This document shows positions 53,001 through 60,289 of a DNA stretch of 64,000 bases, one piece after another. The stretch comes from Rana temporaria (Eukaryota > Chordata > Amphibia > Anura > Ranidae), in the NCBI RefSeq assembly GCF_905171775.1, contig NC_053489.1, forward strand, positions 589,425,832-589,489,831, in the 5' to 3' direction. The first letter of the stretch is position 1. Every line of letters begins with the position of its first letter. The notes under the pieces were generated by a model. That model saw nothing but the letters and a program-made list of their open reading frames with translations. It was not told where the DNA came from and did not search any database. Made by a program: the position numbers and the translations under genes.

Positions 53001-56000
53001 GTGTGTCTGCGGCAGGGGCGGGCGGGGAGAGTGCCCTGGGTGCTACCATTTAATATAGGAGGGGGGGGCGCAGCCGCAAGTTCTGCCATGGCCGCCCGCC
53101 AGTGTGTCACTTGGCTGTGTCATTACATAGCGAGTGGGCAGCGGCACTGAACATGGCATAGACATGGCATAGACATTTCTCACTGAGCCCAGACATACAC
53201 AGAGTGAGACTCAGCTAAGCACCAGTCTCTGCCCCTCCCTCCCCTTTACATTTTAATTAAAGAGCTTAAAGTTCTTGGAACAACTCACTTGCCGTCAGCT
53301 TCCTTGGCTTTTGCGTACTGTAAATGGATCTTGGGTGAAGTGACATTAGGAAGAAGCTCTCCAACTTTTGCCCTGAAACAAGCAAAAAAGTTCACAATTA
53401 TGCCATTCTATAAAAGTGTCATACACCTAGATATGCTGAATGTTCAATCAGAACTACAAGCAGTGAAATTATATAAAAAGCTTTATTTCTATTACTAAAT
53501 ATAACCAATCACCACTGTTTTATCTGCAAAGAGTGCAGATAATAATTAAACAGAATACTCTGAATTTTCATAGAAAAAATTGTGCAGGCCCACCACATCC
53601 ATTACACCATGCTAACTAACTAAAAGCAAGTATCCTAGTAGCTGAGTTGTATTTGTTTCAGACATACTCAGCTATGTCTGGCCATAGACAGCTTTGTAAA
53701 AGTAAAAGGGGCTATTTACTAAAACCAAAGTGTGCAAAATCTGGTGCAAATTCTGCATAGAAACCAATCAGCTTCCAGGTTTTACTGCCAAAGCTAAATT
53801 CAGCAAGCTGAAGTTAGAAGCCGTTTGGATACCATGCACAGCTGCACCAGATTCTGAGTGCACCAGCTTTAGGCCCCTTTCACACTGGGGCTCGATGAGC
53901 TGTGGCGGTACAGCGCCGCTATTTTTAGCGCTATACCGTCGGAATTGCGGTGATATTCGGCCGCTAGCGGTGCGGTATTAACCCCCGCTAACAACCGGAA
54001 AAGGGTTAATACCGCCGGCAATGCACCTCTGCAGAGGTGCATTGCTGGCGGTATTACCGCGGTGCCCATTGCTTTTAATGGGAAGGAGCGGTAAACACAC
54101 TGCTCCTCTTACCGCTTCAAAGATGCTGCTTGTAGGACTTTTGGAGCGGTTTCGTCAGCGCATCGCCTCAGTGTAAAAGCCCTTCGGGCTTTCACATTGA
54201 GACTGCAGGGAAGGAGTTTTTCAGGCGGTATTTAGGCGCTATTTTTAGCGCTAAAGTTCAAATGTCTGGTAGTTTTAGGCCTCTTTCACACGAGGTGGAC
54301 TCCACCGTTACGGAGTCCCCCAGCTCAGCGGGAGATCTCTCCGCTGAGCCGGCGGATGACAACTCCCTCTCTGCTCACTGAGCGGGGAGGGGCTTGTGCA
54401 GCGCCACTGTCTCTTATGGAGAGATCAGCATGTCTGTTTTCATCAGATCTCACCCGATCCGATATGGACGGATGGGGACATATTGCCAATACGTCTGATT
54501 TTGGCAGATCAGATCGGGTCGGATGTCAGCGGACAGGATTGCATGGAGCAGCCGTTCAGGTCCGCCGACAAAACTGACAGGCGGACCTGAACGGTCCAAC
54601 CGTGTGAAAGGGGCCTTAAGGTGAGAGACGCCAATAAAAGGAAGTTGTTATTTTTCATAATTGTTCTATTATGAAATTTGGTAGTCAATTTAGATATATT
54701 ATTACTTGTAGACTTCTTACCAGTTTTTACATCGGATGTACACAGATGCTGCTTTGTCATAGTATTGGCCCTTCTCATACAGCTGGGCTGCTTCTGAAAA
54801 TTGCTGTATTGGAAATGAAAGGGAAAAGCATAAGCAACAAGGTAGTGTTTACTGGGCATCCTGACACTCCTGCTCGCCCCCTCCCCCCTCAAGAGGCTTT
54901 CTCCACACCAGGAAGAAACAGTGTTGCCAACCTACCAGATTGAAATTTACTGCCACAACATCCAAAATTTACTGGCACAGGCCAATTTTTACGGACATTT
55001 TACAAAATTACAGTTTTAAGTGCAAATTTCAGTATTTAGGCTACAAACAAGTACACTATGCAAATAGCAATACGATTTAAGGTACATATTAAGGTAAAAA
55101 AAAAACATATTTCTGTTATTTTCGCTATAATAGTCCATCGGTTTCTGTTCCCCATCACCTCCTGCCCCCACCAGCTCTTGCTACCATCACCTCCTGCCCC
55201 CACCACCTGCACCCACCAGCTCCTGCCATCACCTCCACATCCTGCCACAATCACCTCCTGCCACCACCAGCTGTCAGCTCCTGCTGCCACCATCACCTCC
55301 TGCCGCCACCATCACCTCCGGCCAGCTCCTGCCACCATCATCACCTCCTGCCGCCACCATCACCTCCTGCCGCCACCATCTCTGACCTGCTCCTGCCCCC
55401 ACCATCACCCCCTGCCACCATAACCTCCTGCCAGCTCTTGCCACCATCACCTCCTGCACCCACCACCTCCTGCCAGCTCTTGCCACCACCACCTCCTGCC
55501 AGCTCTTGCCACCACCACCTCCTTCCCCCACCACCTGCACCCACCACCCCCACCTCCGGCCACAATCGCCTACTGCCCCCACCACCCCCTGCCACCATCA
55601 CCTCCTGCCAGCTCTTGCCGCCATCACCTCCTGCCCCCACCACCTCCTGCCAGCTCTTGCCACCATCACCTCCTGCCAGCTCTTGCCACCATCACCTCCT
55701 GCTCTCACCACCACCTCCTGCACCCACCACCACCACCTCCTGCCACAATCGGCTCTTGCCACCATCACTTCCTGCCCCACCACCTCCTGCCAGCATTACC
55801 TTCTGCCACCATAACCTCACCCACCTCCTGCCACGGTGCCACCAATACCTTTTCCACCATCACCTCATGCCCCCACCACCTCCTGCCAGCAAAACCTTCT
55901 GCCGCCATCACCTCACCCACCTCCTGCCACAGTGCCAGCATAACCTTCTTCCACCATCACCTCATGCCCCCACCACCTCCTGCCACCATCACCTACTGTA

Positions 56001-57345
56001 AACCACCAGCATCTTTAATTACCTTAAAGCTGGGCTGTGCTGGACTTGGCTGTGCTGGGCTGTGCTGGGCTGGACAGGACTGGGCTGGGCTGGGCTGTCA
56101 CGGCTTTGTCCTCTGCCTATGGAGAATGCACTGCATGATCCAACGAGTGTCACTGCCAAAGTGTCCCTCCTGACTCGATCGGCTATTCAAAAATGGCGCT
56201 TAGTGGCGCCATTACGTAACTGCGCATGCGCCGCCCGGCCGAGGGGATACAAGCTTTCCAGAGCCCGGCCCGGCGCCATTTTTGAATAGCCGATTGAGTC
56301 AGGAGGACTCAGGAGGGACACTTTGGCAGTGACACTCGTTGGCTTGTGCAGTGCACTCGCCATAGGCAGAGGACGGAGCCGCGACAGCCCAGCGGCCATC
56401 TTTTATAAGGGCACCCGATGCCCATAATGGACTTTACGGACACCCTGACGTGCTGTCCATAAATTAACGGACGGTTGGCAACACAGGGAAGAAAGCCTTG
56501 CATTACGGTGGTGAGTCACAGACAGAAAAACAGGAAGTGAGCATTTCTCAGAAGAAATACGGACATTTAAAAGCAAAATTGAAGGATGAGGTAAATGAAG
56601 TAGGACTGCACCAAGGTAAAGGAAGCTATTTAGGGAAAAAAATATCATTAACAACCCCTTTAATGTGAAAATTGAAGACGCTTGGTGGAAAATTGTTTGT
56701 AGAACAATGCATGCATCCAGCCAGGTGCAGCACTGTTCATGTACTCCTTTTAGCATGGATAAGGAAATCAATAGATTTCTTAAATTGAGATTGCAAGGTC
56801 GAATTAGAGAAATCTGACAATGTATGACCAGATTTAAGATCAACCCTGGTTTATCAGAATGAGATTGAATCAAAGGCTGGCAATACATTATACAATTTTC
56901 CAAAACCATATAATATAAGGTCAAATCTAAACACTTTCAATGTGTATGCAATCAGACAGGCCCTTGAACTACACAGTTGAAGGTCAATCTAAATAAAATT
57001 GAATGAGAAAATGGTATAGTGTATGGCCAGCTTAAGCTGGGTGGGAACAGAACCAGGAACTATGTTAAGGTGTTCCTGCCTTTTGAGTAATCAAAATGAT
57101 AAGAAACCAGAGGCTAATTCAGCCCATTAGACTTCTTCTATGAATTAAATACTACTACTGAGTAGCCTAACCATGTAATAGTAAAACAGATAACATACCT
57201 TCATACTTTCCAGAATGGCTCCACAATCTTTCTTCAGCAACCTGCTGGGGTGTTTGATAGCCTGGTTGACTCCACGTCGGATGTCTCCCATTCGGATTGA
57301 CATACGAGCCACTCCAGCAAGGCATGTTTCATCATGTTCTTGAAA
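34983..57345 (-). CDS. WDR19: WDR19 / IFT144, 3' part, 15 exons, spliced
   Basis: This is a subunit of intraflagellar transport complex A, needed for retrograde transport and membrane-protein entry in cilia. Exons in transcript order are 57345-57199, 54803-54721, 53372-53289, 51702-51556, 51355-51231, 49227-49115, 48686-48618, 44596-44519, 44404-44308, 42862-42738, 41878-41797, 39651-39501, 39423-39300, 36974-36898 and 35097-34983. All phases agree and give 538 residues plus TAA. The known protein is about 1,340 residues with N-terminal WD40 propellers, which lie right of the window. What is here is the TPR-like helical solenoid and a C-terminal zinc-binding region with CPFC, CPGC, CPHC and CPMC pairs. 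It is convergent with RFC1, the neighbour order I recall from other tetrapods. Confidence 0.97.
35300..35812. mobile_element. Second, shorter copy of the CCGTATATAC element
   Basis: Begins CCGTATATACGCCCAG and ends AAATATACGG; shares CTGAAAATGCCCCCCTC and GGGGAGCACCGATTTTTCAA with 44.7-45.3 kb. In a WDR19 intron, like the first copy. Confidence 0.8.
36161..36389. mobile_element. TTAA-flanked MITE
   Basis: Begins TTAAAGCGGAACCAAACC and ends GGGTTTAGTTCTGCTTTAA (229 bp). Shares its right TTAA with the next element. Confidence 0.78.
36386..36828. mobile_element. TTAA-flanked MITE, degraded right end
   Basis: Begins TTAAAGTGATTGTAAAGTCT; the right end ACTTTATAACCCCTTCATAA has lost its TTAA. The body resembles 9802-10287. 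Confidence 0.7.
36898..36974 (-). CDS. WDR19: WDR19 exon: GRHM..CPHC segment
   Basis: Acceptor TTTTAG and donor GTAAGC. It encodes GRHMVKDDWCICPHCEFPAL and then YSEFK, with the third CxxC pair; ends two bases into a Lys codon. Missing from simple ORF listings because it is only 77 bp. Confidence 0.93.
37200..37494. repeat. Decayed CCCCATCAAAA minisatellite
   Basis: Diverged units of the type ACTGCCCCATCAAAA repeat across 290 bp and resume at 38714 (AAACTGCCCCATGC) after the inserted element. Confidence 0.8.
37491..38713. mobile_element. TTAA-CCACTT family element inserted in a minisatellite
   Basis: Begins TTAACCACTTCCATACC and ends GGCGGGAAGTGGTTAA. The flanks join as ATCGCCCCA-TTAA-AAACTGCCCCA, restoring the CCATCAAAAACTGCCCC repeat of the host array, so TTAA is the duplicated target. 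It contains a 23-bp minisatellite and GC-rich hairpins (GGACGTTCTAGAACGTCC). Confidence 0.88.
37893..38045. repeat. 23-bp minisatellite inside a transposon
   Basis: The unit GGCGGCACTGATGGGCACAC plus ATA repeats about six times. Looser variants (GATGGGCACTGATG) extend over 37785-38170. Lies within the TTAA-CCACTT element. Confidence 0.9.
38714..39299. other. WDR19: WDR19 intron, decayed repeat debris
   Basis: Tail of the CCCCATCAAAA minisatellite, then AACTTTCTTTTGGTGGCATT, similar to an inner part of the TTAA-CCACTT family. Ends with GTGAACCTCCGCTTTAA at 39186-39202, a TTAA MITE right end without a clear left partner. Confidence 0.45.
39300..39423 (-). CDS. WDR19: WDR19 exon: first two CxxC pairs
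   Basis: Acceptor TGCCAG and donor GTGAGT. It encodes RPDTSEVEEESTACPFCDF and then LPECDLLCPGCKNNLPYC. The CPFC (448-451 of the fragment) and CPGC (462-465) pairs begin the zinc-binding C-terminal domain. Confidence 0.95.
39501..39651 (-). CDS. WDR19: WDR19 exon: [18 protein letters not shown] segment
   Basis: Acceptor TTGCAG and donor GTAATA. It encodes [20 protein letters not shown] and then AFSFAAMLMRPEYRNKIDVK and KIEAMV, highly conserved in vertebrate WDR19. Confidence 0.95.
40028..40718. mobile_element. GGCCC-ended element, 3-bp TSD, second copy
   Basis: Ends GGCCCGGATTCAG and CTGAATCTGGGCC; AAG flanks both sides (40025-40027, 40719-40721). The interior resembles the 26.6-kb element in style (GCGTAACG, TACGCAG) but is diverged. 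Confidence 0.75.
40756..41176. mobile_element. TTAA-flanked MITE
   Basis: Begins TTAAAGTGGTTGTAAACCCT and ends AGGGTTTACTTCCTCTTTAA. Internal hairpins: TACCTACAGGTAAGCC against GGCTTACCTGTAGGT, and ATAATGGGCTACTACGTGAT. Confidence 0.78.
41177..41796. other. WDR19: WDR19 intron with an inverted repeat
   Basis: 41410-41530 and 41560-41660 form imperfect arms (CTGGGAGCCGTACATCAAGT / ACTTGATGTGTGGCTCTCAG; GGCAGTCTCAGCCTGGAACC / TTTAGGCTGAGAC). A palindromic MITE is likely; duplication not found. Confidence 0.5.
41797..41878 (-). CDS. WDR19: WDR19 exon: IHVKRQDHMKGARMLIRVA segment
   Basis: Acceptor TTTTAG and donor GTAAGT. It encodes IHVKRQDHMKGARMLIRVAN and then NISKFPS, ending one base into a His codon. 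Confidence 0.94.
42738..42862 (-). CDS. WDR19: WDR19 exon: GNYRTAHDVLFSMYMEL segment
   Basis: Acceptor GAAAG and donor GTATTG. It encodes NYRTAHDVLFSMYMELKTQK and then PAEMATNLMILHSYILVK. The exon happens to begin with GTAAC, the same bases as the donor of the previous intron; frame settles the join. Confidence 0.94.
43320..43880. repeat. 31-bp minisatellite
   Basis: The unit ACACCAATGCTGGGGGTTAT plus TGCTGTCTCTG repeats about nine times nearly exactly at 43590-43870 and more loosely from 43320. In a WDR19 intron. Not a CRISPR: no spacers. Confidence 0.92.
44308..44404 (-). CDS. WDR19: WDR19 exon: DAQYLFRLYMALNQYREAA segment
   Basis: Acceptor TTTCAG and donor GTAACT; ends one base into a glycine codon. 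It encodes DAQYLFRLYMALNQYREAAR and then TAIIIAREEQSA. Confidence 0.95.
44519..44596 (-). CDS. WDR19: WDR19 exon: LIDYLMGESDGMPK segment
   Basis: Twenty-six codons in phase 0; acceptor GAACAG and donor GTACAG. It encodes VGEAKDELLTNQLIDYLMGE and then SDGMPK. The 4-kb intron before it carries TTAA element chains. Confidence 0.93.
44708..45344. mobile_element. Element with CCGTATATACTCGAG ends
   Basis: Ends CCGTATATACTCGAGTATAA and TTATACTCGAGTATATACGG are inverse over about 25 bp and flanked by TA. The body has three related GACCTACGGCCGGGGAGCAC-type blocks and a GGCACAGTGAGGCAT array (45160-45245). Partly duplicated at 35300-35812. Confidence 0.82.
45703..46046. mobile_element. TTAA MITE with GTACACAC ends (first of a chain)
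   Basis: Begins TTAAAGTCTGGTACACACTA and ends CCGTGTGTACAGGGCTTTAA. Abuts another TTAA element start (TTAAGCTGAACTCCAGCAAG) at 46043. Confidence 0.78.
46275..46542. mobile_element. TTAA MITE with GTACACAC ends (last of a chain)
   Basis: Begins TTAAAGCCTGGTACACACCA and ends CCGTGTGTACTAGGCTTAA. Its insertion splits the sequence starting at 46043, which resumes after 46542. Confidence 0.78.
46753..47737. mobile_element. TTAA-CCACTT family element (copy at 46.8 kb)
   Basis: Begins TTAACCACTTAACGCCCG and ends GGGGCTTAAGTGGTTAA. The best-preserved copy: ends match over about 14 bp, and it has the AAAAACCGCAGAGGTGATCA and TTTGGGAGCCACGTCGCACG segments of the family. Confidence 0.85.
47734..48477. 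mobile_element. TTAA-flanked MITE with a nested element
   Basis: Begins TTAAAGTATATGTAAACC and ends GGTTTACATATTCTTTAA; shares the left TTAA with the 46.75-kb element. Nested inside (47957-48247) is another repeat, GCTGCATTCACACCTGAGCG to CGCTCAGGTGTGAATGGGGT, also present at 32513-32799. Confidence 0.82.
48618..48686 (-). CDS. WDR19: WDR19 exon: ALKHFLKC segment
   Basis: Twenty-three codons in phase 0; acceptor TTTTAG and donor GTAAGA. It encodes ALKHFLKCSSADENTAIEMA and then IKT. Too short for a free-standing frame; identified from homology and phase. Confidence 0.92.
49115..49227 (-). CDS. WDR19: WDR19 exon: SIALYFEGEKKHFQAGKFF segment
   Basis: Acceptor TTTCAG and donor GTAAGT. It encodes GSENTSNEDYQSIALYFEGE and then KKHFQAGKFFLLCGQHAR; the first codon is split with the previous exon. 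Confidence 0.94.
49432..49560. repeat. Conserved SINE/LINE-tail-like repeat
   Basis: ATTAGATTGTAAGCTCTTCT, then GTAAAGCGCTGCGTAAACTG and TTGGCGCTATATAAAT. I recognise this motif series as a dispersed repeat of frog and fish genomes but cannot name the family with certainty. Confidence 0.5.
49842..50691. mobile_element. TTAA-flanked MITE with an inserted GC-rich repeat
   Basis: Begins TTAAAGCGGAGTTCCAGGC and ends GGTGGAACTCCGCTTTAA. The section 49913-50270 (GGCCGGCCCTACC, ACCAGGCAGCAC) looks like a separate repeat; a similar GGGGGCAGCAC sequence is at 57460-57965. Confidence 0.72.
51231..51355 (-). CDS. WDR19: WDR19 exon: LGDYGSAIQFLVLSKCN segment
   Basis: Acceptor TTGTAG and donor GTAAAT. 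It encodes FFLRLGDYGSAIQFLVLSKC and then NNEAFQLAQQHNQMEIYADV, closely resembling vertebrate WDR19. Confidence 0.95.
51556..51702 (-). CDS. WDR19: WDR19 exon: solenoid helices
   Basis: Acceptor CTTCAG and donor GTGATT. It encodes YKDAALAYENAKDWDNVIRI and then YLDHLNNPEKAV and ETQSLEGAKMVAR, typical of IFT-A TPR repeats. Confidence 0.94.
51760..52216. mobile_element. TTAA-flanked MITE, copy B of a matched pair
   Basis: Begins TTAAAGCGGAGTTCCAACCA and ends TGGAAACTCTACTTTAA. Same sequence as 3126-3570 in the other orientation. It starts 58 bp from a WDR19 exon. Confidence 0.85.
52640..52860. repeat. CA-rich decayed minisatellite
   Basis: Units of about 50 bp (CCTCCAGCACACAC, GGTCTTTACCCAG, GGACTTTGCCCAAG) recur four times with divergence. 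Confidence 0.7.
52932..53160. mobile_element. hAT-like terminus, solo
   Basis: CAGGGGTGGGGAACCTGTGG at 52932 matches the start pattern of hAT MITEs. No matching right end or duplication was found; the sequence runs into GC-rich DNA. Weak call. Confidence 0.4.
53289..53372 (-). CDS. WDR19: WDR19 exon: LLPNVTSPKIHLQYAKA segment
   Basis: Acceptor TTTCAG and donor GTGAGT. It encodes AKVGELLPNVTSPKIHLQYA and then KAKEADGK; the splice codon AA|G joins the next exon in frame. Confidence 0.93.
53705..53872. repeat. Same repeat, copy 3, uninterrupted
   Basis: GGGGCTATTTACTAAAACCA to CAGATTCTGAGTGCACCAG; shows the empty site (AAAGCTAAATTCAGC) of the 21.39/23.30-kb insertion. Confidence 0.72.
53865..54195. 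repeat. CCCTTTCACAC repeat, copy 1
   Basis: Begins TTTAGGCCCCTTTCACACTG and ends CAGTGTAAAAGCCCTTCGGG. The interior is rich in GCGGTATTACCGC palindromes (54020-54062). In a WDR19 intron. Confidence 0.65.
54272..54618. mobile_element. CCCTTTCACAC repeat, copy 2
   Basis: Begins TTAGGCCTCTTTCACACGAG and ends GTGTGAAAGGGGCCTTAAG; inverse ends of about 18 bp. Related ends are also seen at 12549 and 50990. Confidence 0.7.
54721..54803 (-). CDS. WDR19: WDR19 exon: QFSEAAQLYEKG segment
   Basis: Acceptor AATACAG just above 54803 gives QFSEAAQLYEKGQYYDKAAS and then VYIRCKN, a TPR-like helix pair; donor GTAAGA. An alternative AG ten bases further in (exon from 54793) would lose QFS and break the phase with the previous exon, so 54803 was chosen. 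Confidence 0.94.
55141..56000. repeat. C-rich minisatellite (CCACCATCACCTCCTGCC type)
   Basis: About 860 bp of irregular units CACCATCACCTCCTGCC and CAGCTCTTGCC. Strongly strand-biased: the + strand has hardly any G, so the - (sense for WDR19) strand is G-rich with GGTGGTGG and GGAGG runs. Long frames across it are artefacts. Confidence 0.92.
57199..57345 (-). CDS. WDR19: WDR19 exon: first in window
   Basis: Forty-nine codons in phase 0; acceptor TTTACAG and donor GTATGT on the - strand. It encodes FQEHDETCLAGVARMSIRMG and then DIRRGVNQAIKHPSRLLKKD. The next exon upstream should lie beyond the DIRS element, outside the window. Confidence 0.94.
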
Positions 57346-57459
57346 CTGTAAATTTATTTTTATTACTTTTTGATCACTTTTAGCTAGTTAAAATAAATTT
57401 CTTAAAAGGGACAGGGTAATGTATTTTGGTGAGTGCATATTTTATCATTATCATTGGGA

Positions 57460-57965
57460 GAGCAGGCACAGTGGTGGCAGGGGCAATGCTGTATCCTGGC
57501 CTAGGCCAACAAGGCCCAGGCCTAGGGCAGCACTTTGCAGGGGGGCAGCACGGACAGTGTCCCCGCCGGCTTGCGCTACACTGTTGGGCAAATTAGTTTA
57601 GCGCCCCCATAAATCGGCCGCACTGCTTCCAGAATGTGGGCAATTGGCATTCTGCAACTGTTGGGGGGGGGGGGGGGCGTCGCTTTTAATTTTTTACCAT
57701 CCCTGTCCCATTGTAGAGATCTCCCTTCACTTCCTGTCCCATAGCCAAACAGGAAGTGAGAGGAAATATATGCAAATTAAGGGAATCCATTGCCCCCCCT
57801 GCCCCCAGGCCATCAGAACTAGTGTCCCCACTTGAAAATGTCAGGGTGGGTCTTAAAATTCAAGGGGTGTGGCCTTGACAGGAAGGGGTGGGTCATATTT
57901 AAATTAGGGGGTGCACGAGTTTAGTCAGGCATAGGGCAGCACAAAACCTAAATACACCCCTGGGC
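57460..57965. repeat. Dispersed GGGGGCAGCAC repeat
   Basis: From GGCAATGCTGTATCCTGGCC to CAAAACCTAAATACACCCCT. Shares GGGGGGCAGCA with 49.96 kb and CCCTTCACTTCCTGTCCCAT with 8.2 kb. Composite; no frame. Confidence 0.5.
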
Positions 57966-59120
57966 AGGGGTGGTGGTTATCCTGCTGGAGCAGTGGTGAT
58001 GAAAGGAGGGCTGGATGGTTGGAGGCTCCTCCACAAGTAGCTGTCAGCTACAACTCCAGATGCAGGCCTACGGACTAGCAGCAGAGGCTGTGTGTTGGGG
58101 GGGTAATTATCAGTGTGAGCTGCAAGGCCGGAGATGACAGTGCATTTGTAAGCCCCAGCAGAAGTTGGGGAGTAGGGAGGTGGTATGAAATGACAGAGCC
58201 AGAAATAAGAATGTCATGTTCTATTGCAAGACAGAATAACCTGCTGCAAGGACCATTCTGGATTTGCCTCCCAATGGGCATGGCTGTTGGGAATGGTGGT
58301 GGCTTACATTTAAACACCAATGCTACCATGCATGCATAGTAGCAACACAATGTTATTATCTTTCTGCTGCTATAATGCATGGGCCAGGTACTGGCACCAT
58401 TTTGCCTTTCCCCAAAGACTCTAGACCACCCCGGATTTAAACTGACATTTAGTGAAAGTGCTTGTTCATTTCCTAACGTAAGTCATTGTTTATATGATAA
58501 AGCACGCCAGATTTACAGGCTTAAAAGTCACCGTTGGACATACTCTAGGACACATGCCTTCTGCTGCTTATAAAAAAATACAGAGGGAGTTATTTACAAA
58601 AGGCAAATCCACTTTGCACTACAAATGCACTGCAAGTGTACTTTAAAGTGCGCTAAAAGTCGCTGTAGATCTGAGGGGGACATGCAAGGAAAATAAAAAA
58701 CAACAGCATTTTAGCTTGCACATGATTGGATTATAAAATCAGCAGAGCTTCCCCTCATTTAAGATCTACAGCAACTGCACTTCCAAGGGCACTTGCAGTG
58801 CACTTGTAGTGCAAAGTGGATTTTCCTTTTCGTAAATAACCCCCTAGAGTCTCTTTACGGTAACTTTAATATCGACTGGTTGATTTACCAGTCCAATTCT
58901 GAGTTCCATTATTAATACATCAGACCTAAAGAATGGCATAGACTCTCTTCTTTATAGCCATTTCTATTGCCAAGTCTCTACATTTTTCCTGCATATTGGT
59001 GATCAAGCAGACCCAGCAGACCATCTACCAGATGGTTTAACAGCAGAAACAATTCACTGATCCTCATGTTATCTTTCACAGAGAAGCTCTAAACCAGCTT
59101 TGCACAAAAGCCACTTCTAT
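57966..59120. other. WDR19: WDR19 intron remainder
   Basis: Holds one palindromic MITE (58577-58848). No further exon of WDR19 was recognised here on the - strand. Confidence 0.5.
58577..58848. mobile_element. Palindromic MITE (GTTATTTAC...GTAAATAAC)
   Basis: Arms AATCCACTTTGCACTACAAA, TGCACTGCAAGTG and the inverse CACTTGCAGTGCACTTGTAG span the whole element; the centre includes TTGCACATGATTGGATT. No frame. Confidence 0.75.
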
Positions 59121-59778
59121 GGCCCATATTCTCTCTAAAAATCCGCGGGCTGCACTTAAGGCACTTACACTCCGCTGTCCCAACTTACAGGAGCAAGTGT
59201 TGTATTCCCCAAACACTTGCTCCATAAGTTGGGACGGCGGAGTGTAAATGCCCCGGCGTAGCCTGGCGGATCTCCAAGGGGGCAGCTTGTATTCAAATTA
59301 AGCGCACCCCCGATTCTAATGAACTGCGCATGCGCCGGGCTTCAAAAAGCCCACTGCGCATGCTCCAGTTCTCAGCGGAAAACGTCAATGACGCCGACGT
59401 GTGCGTCATTGACGTAAAGTCGTATTCAAGAACGACTTACGGAAATGACGTACCCGACGAAAAAACACGACGCGGACCCGACACCATCCGCAACATGGCC
59501 TACGTGGGACTTGCGAAAATTTACTCCTCATAATAGCAGGACAAAATTTCCGCTTACGCAAACGACGTTAGCGGCGGTTACGCGGCGCAAACTCGTTCGG
59601 GAATCGGCGTAGAAGGATCATTTGCATACGCAAATGAGTCCTTCACATAAATGCCATCTAGCGGCGGCCGGCGTCATTACATTTAAGATCCGCCAGTGTA
59701 TGTGACTTATAGATGGCGGATCTTAAGTGTATCTATGCGAAAATGATTCTAAGAATCAGTCGCATAGATACACGGGCC
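59121..59778. mobile_element. Possible third GGCCC-ended element
   Basis: Begins GGCCCATATTCTC and ends ACACGGGCC, with a CG-rich interior (GACGTACCCGACG). The flanking triplets (TAT, AAA) do not match. It ends 18 bp before the DIRS terminal repeat, so the DIRS may have inserted beside it. Confidence 0.5.
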
Positions 59779-59796
59779 AAAAAAAGAGATTTTTAA

Positions 59797-60130
59797 TACA
59801 GCTTACCTGTAAAATCTTTTTCTTGGAGTACATCACGGGACACAGAGCGGCATTCATTACTATATGGGTTATATGGAGTACCTTCAGGTGTAGACACTGG
59901 CAATCTCAAACAGGAAATGCCCCTCCCTATATAACCCCCTCCCATAGGAGGAGTACCTCAGTTTTGTAGCAAGCAGTATGCCTCCCAAAATGGTCCTCAA
60001 AAAAGAGGGGTGGGAGCTCTGTGTCCCGTGATGTACTCCAAGAAAAAGATTTTACAGGTAAGCTGTATTAAAAATCTCTTTTTCTTTATCGTACATCACG
60101 GGACACAGAGCGGCATTCATTACTATATGG
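59797..60130. repeat. DIRS terminal region: inverted repeat plus direct repeat
   Basis: About 54 bp at 59797-59850 (CTTACCTGTAAAATC, then TACATCACGGGACACAGAGC) recur as an exact inverse at 60017-60070. Right after this, 60079-60130 repeats the first arm directly (TACATCACGGGACACAGAGC and GGCATTCATTACTATATGGG). The pattern arm, spacer, inverted arm, direct arm is what DIRS termini look like. The joint between inverted arms contains GATTTTACAGGTAAGC. Confidence 0.75.
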
Positions 60131-60289
60131 GATGTCCCAAAGCAATGCTTACAATGAGGGGAGGGAGAACATCTCCAAGACAAAAGGATTTAATTTAGAG
60201 ATATACTCAAATCATAATAAATCCAAGTTGAGAAAAATAAAATTTTTAAATTTAACTCGAACAAGAGGAGCCCCCGGAATCCGAGGGTC

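Noticed and set aside
54721..54793. Alternative WDR19 acceptor giving an exon starting AAGCAGCC
   Set aside because: It breaks the phase with the previous exon and loses QFS; the acceptor at 54804-54805 fits both frame and family sequence.
55058..56001. Pro/Ser/His-rich 187-residue frame and G-rich frames opposite
   Set aside because: Simple translation of the C-rich array; no start context or homology.
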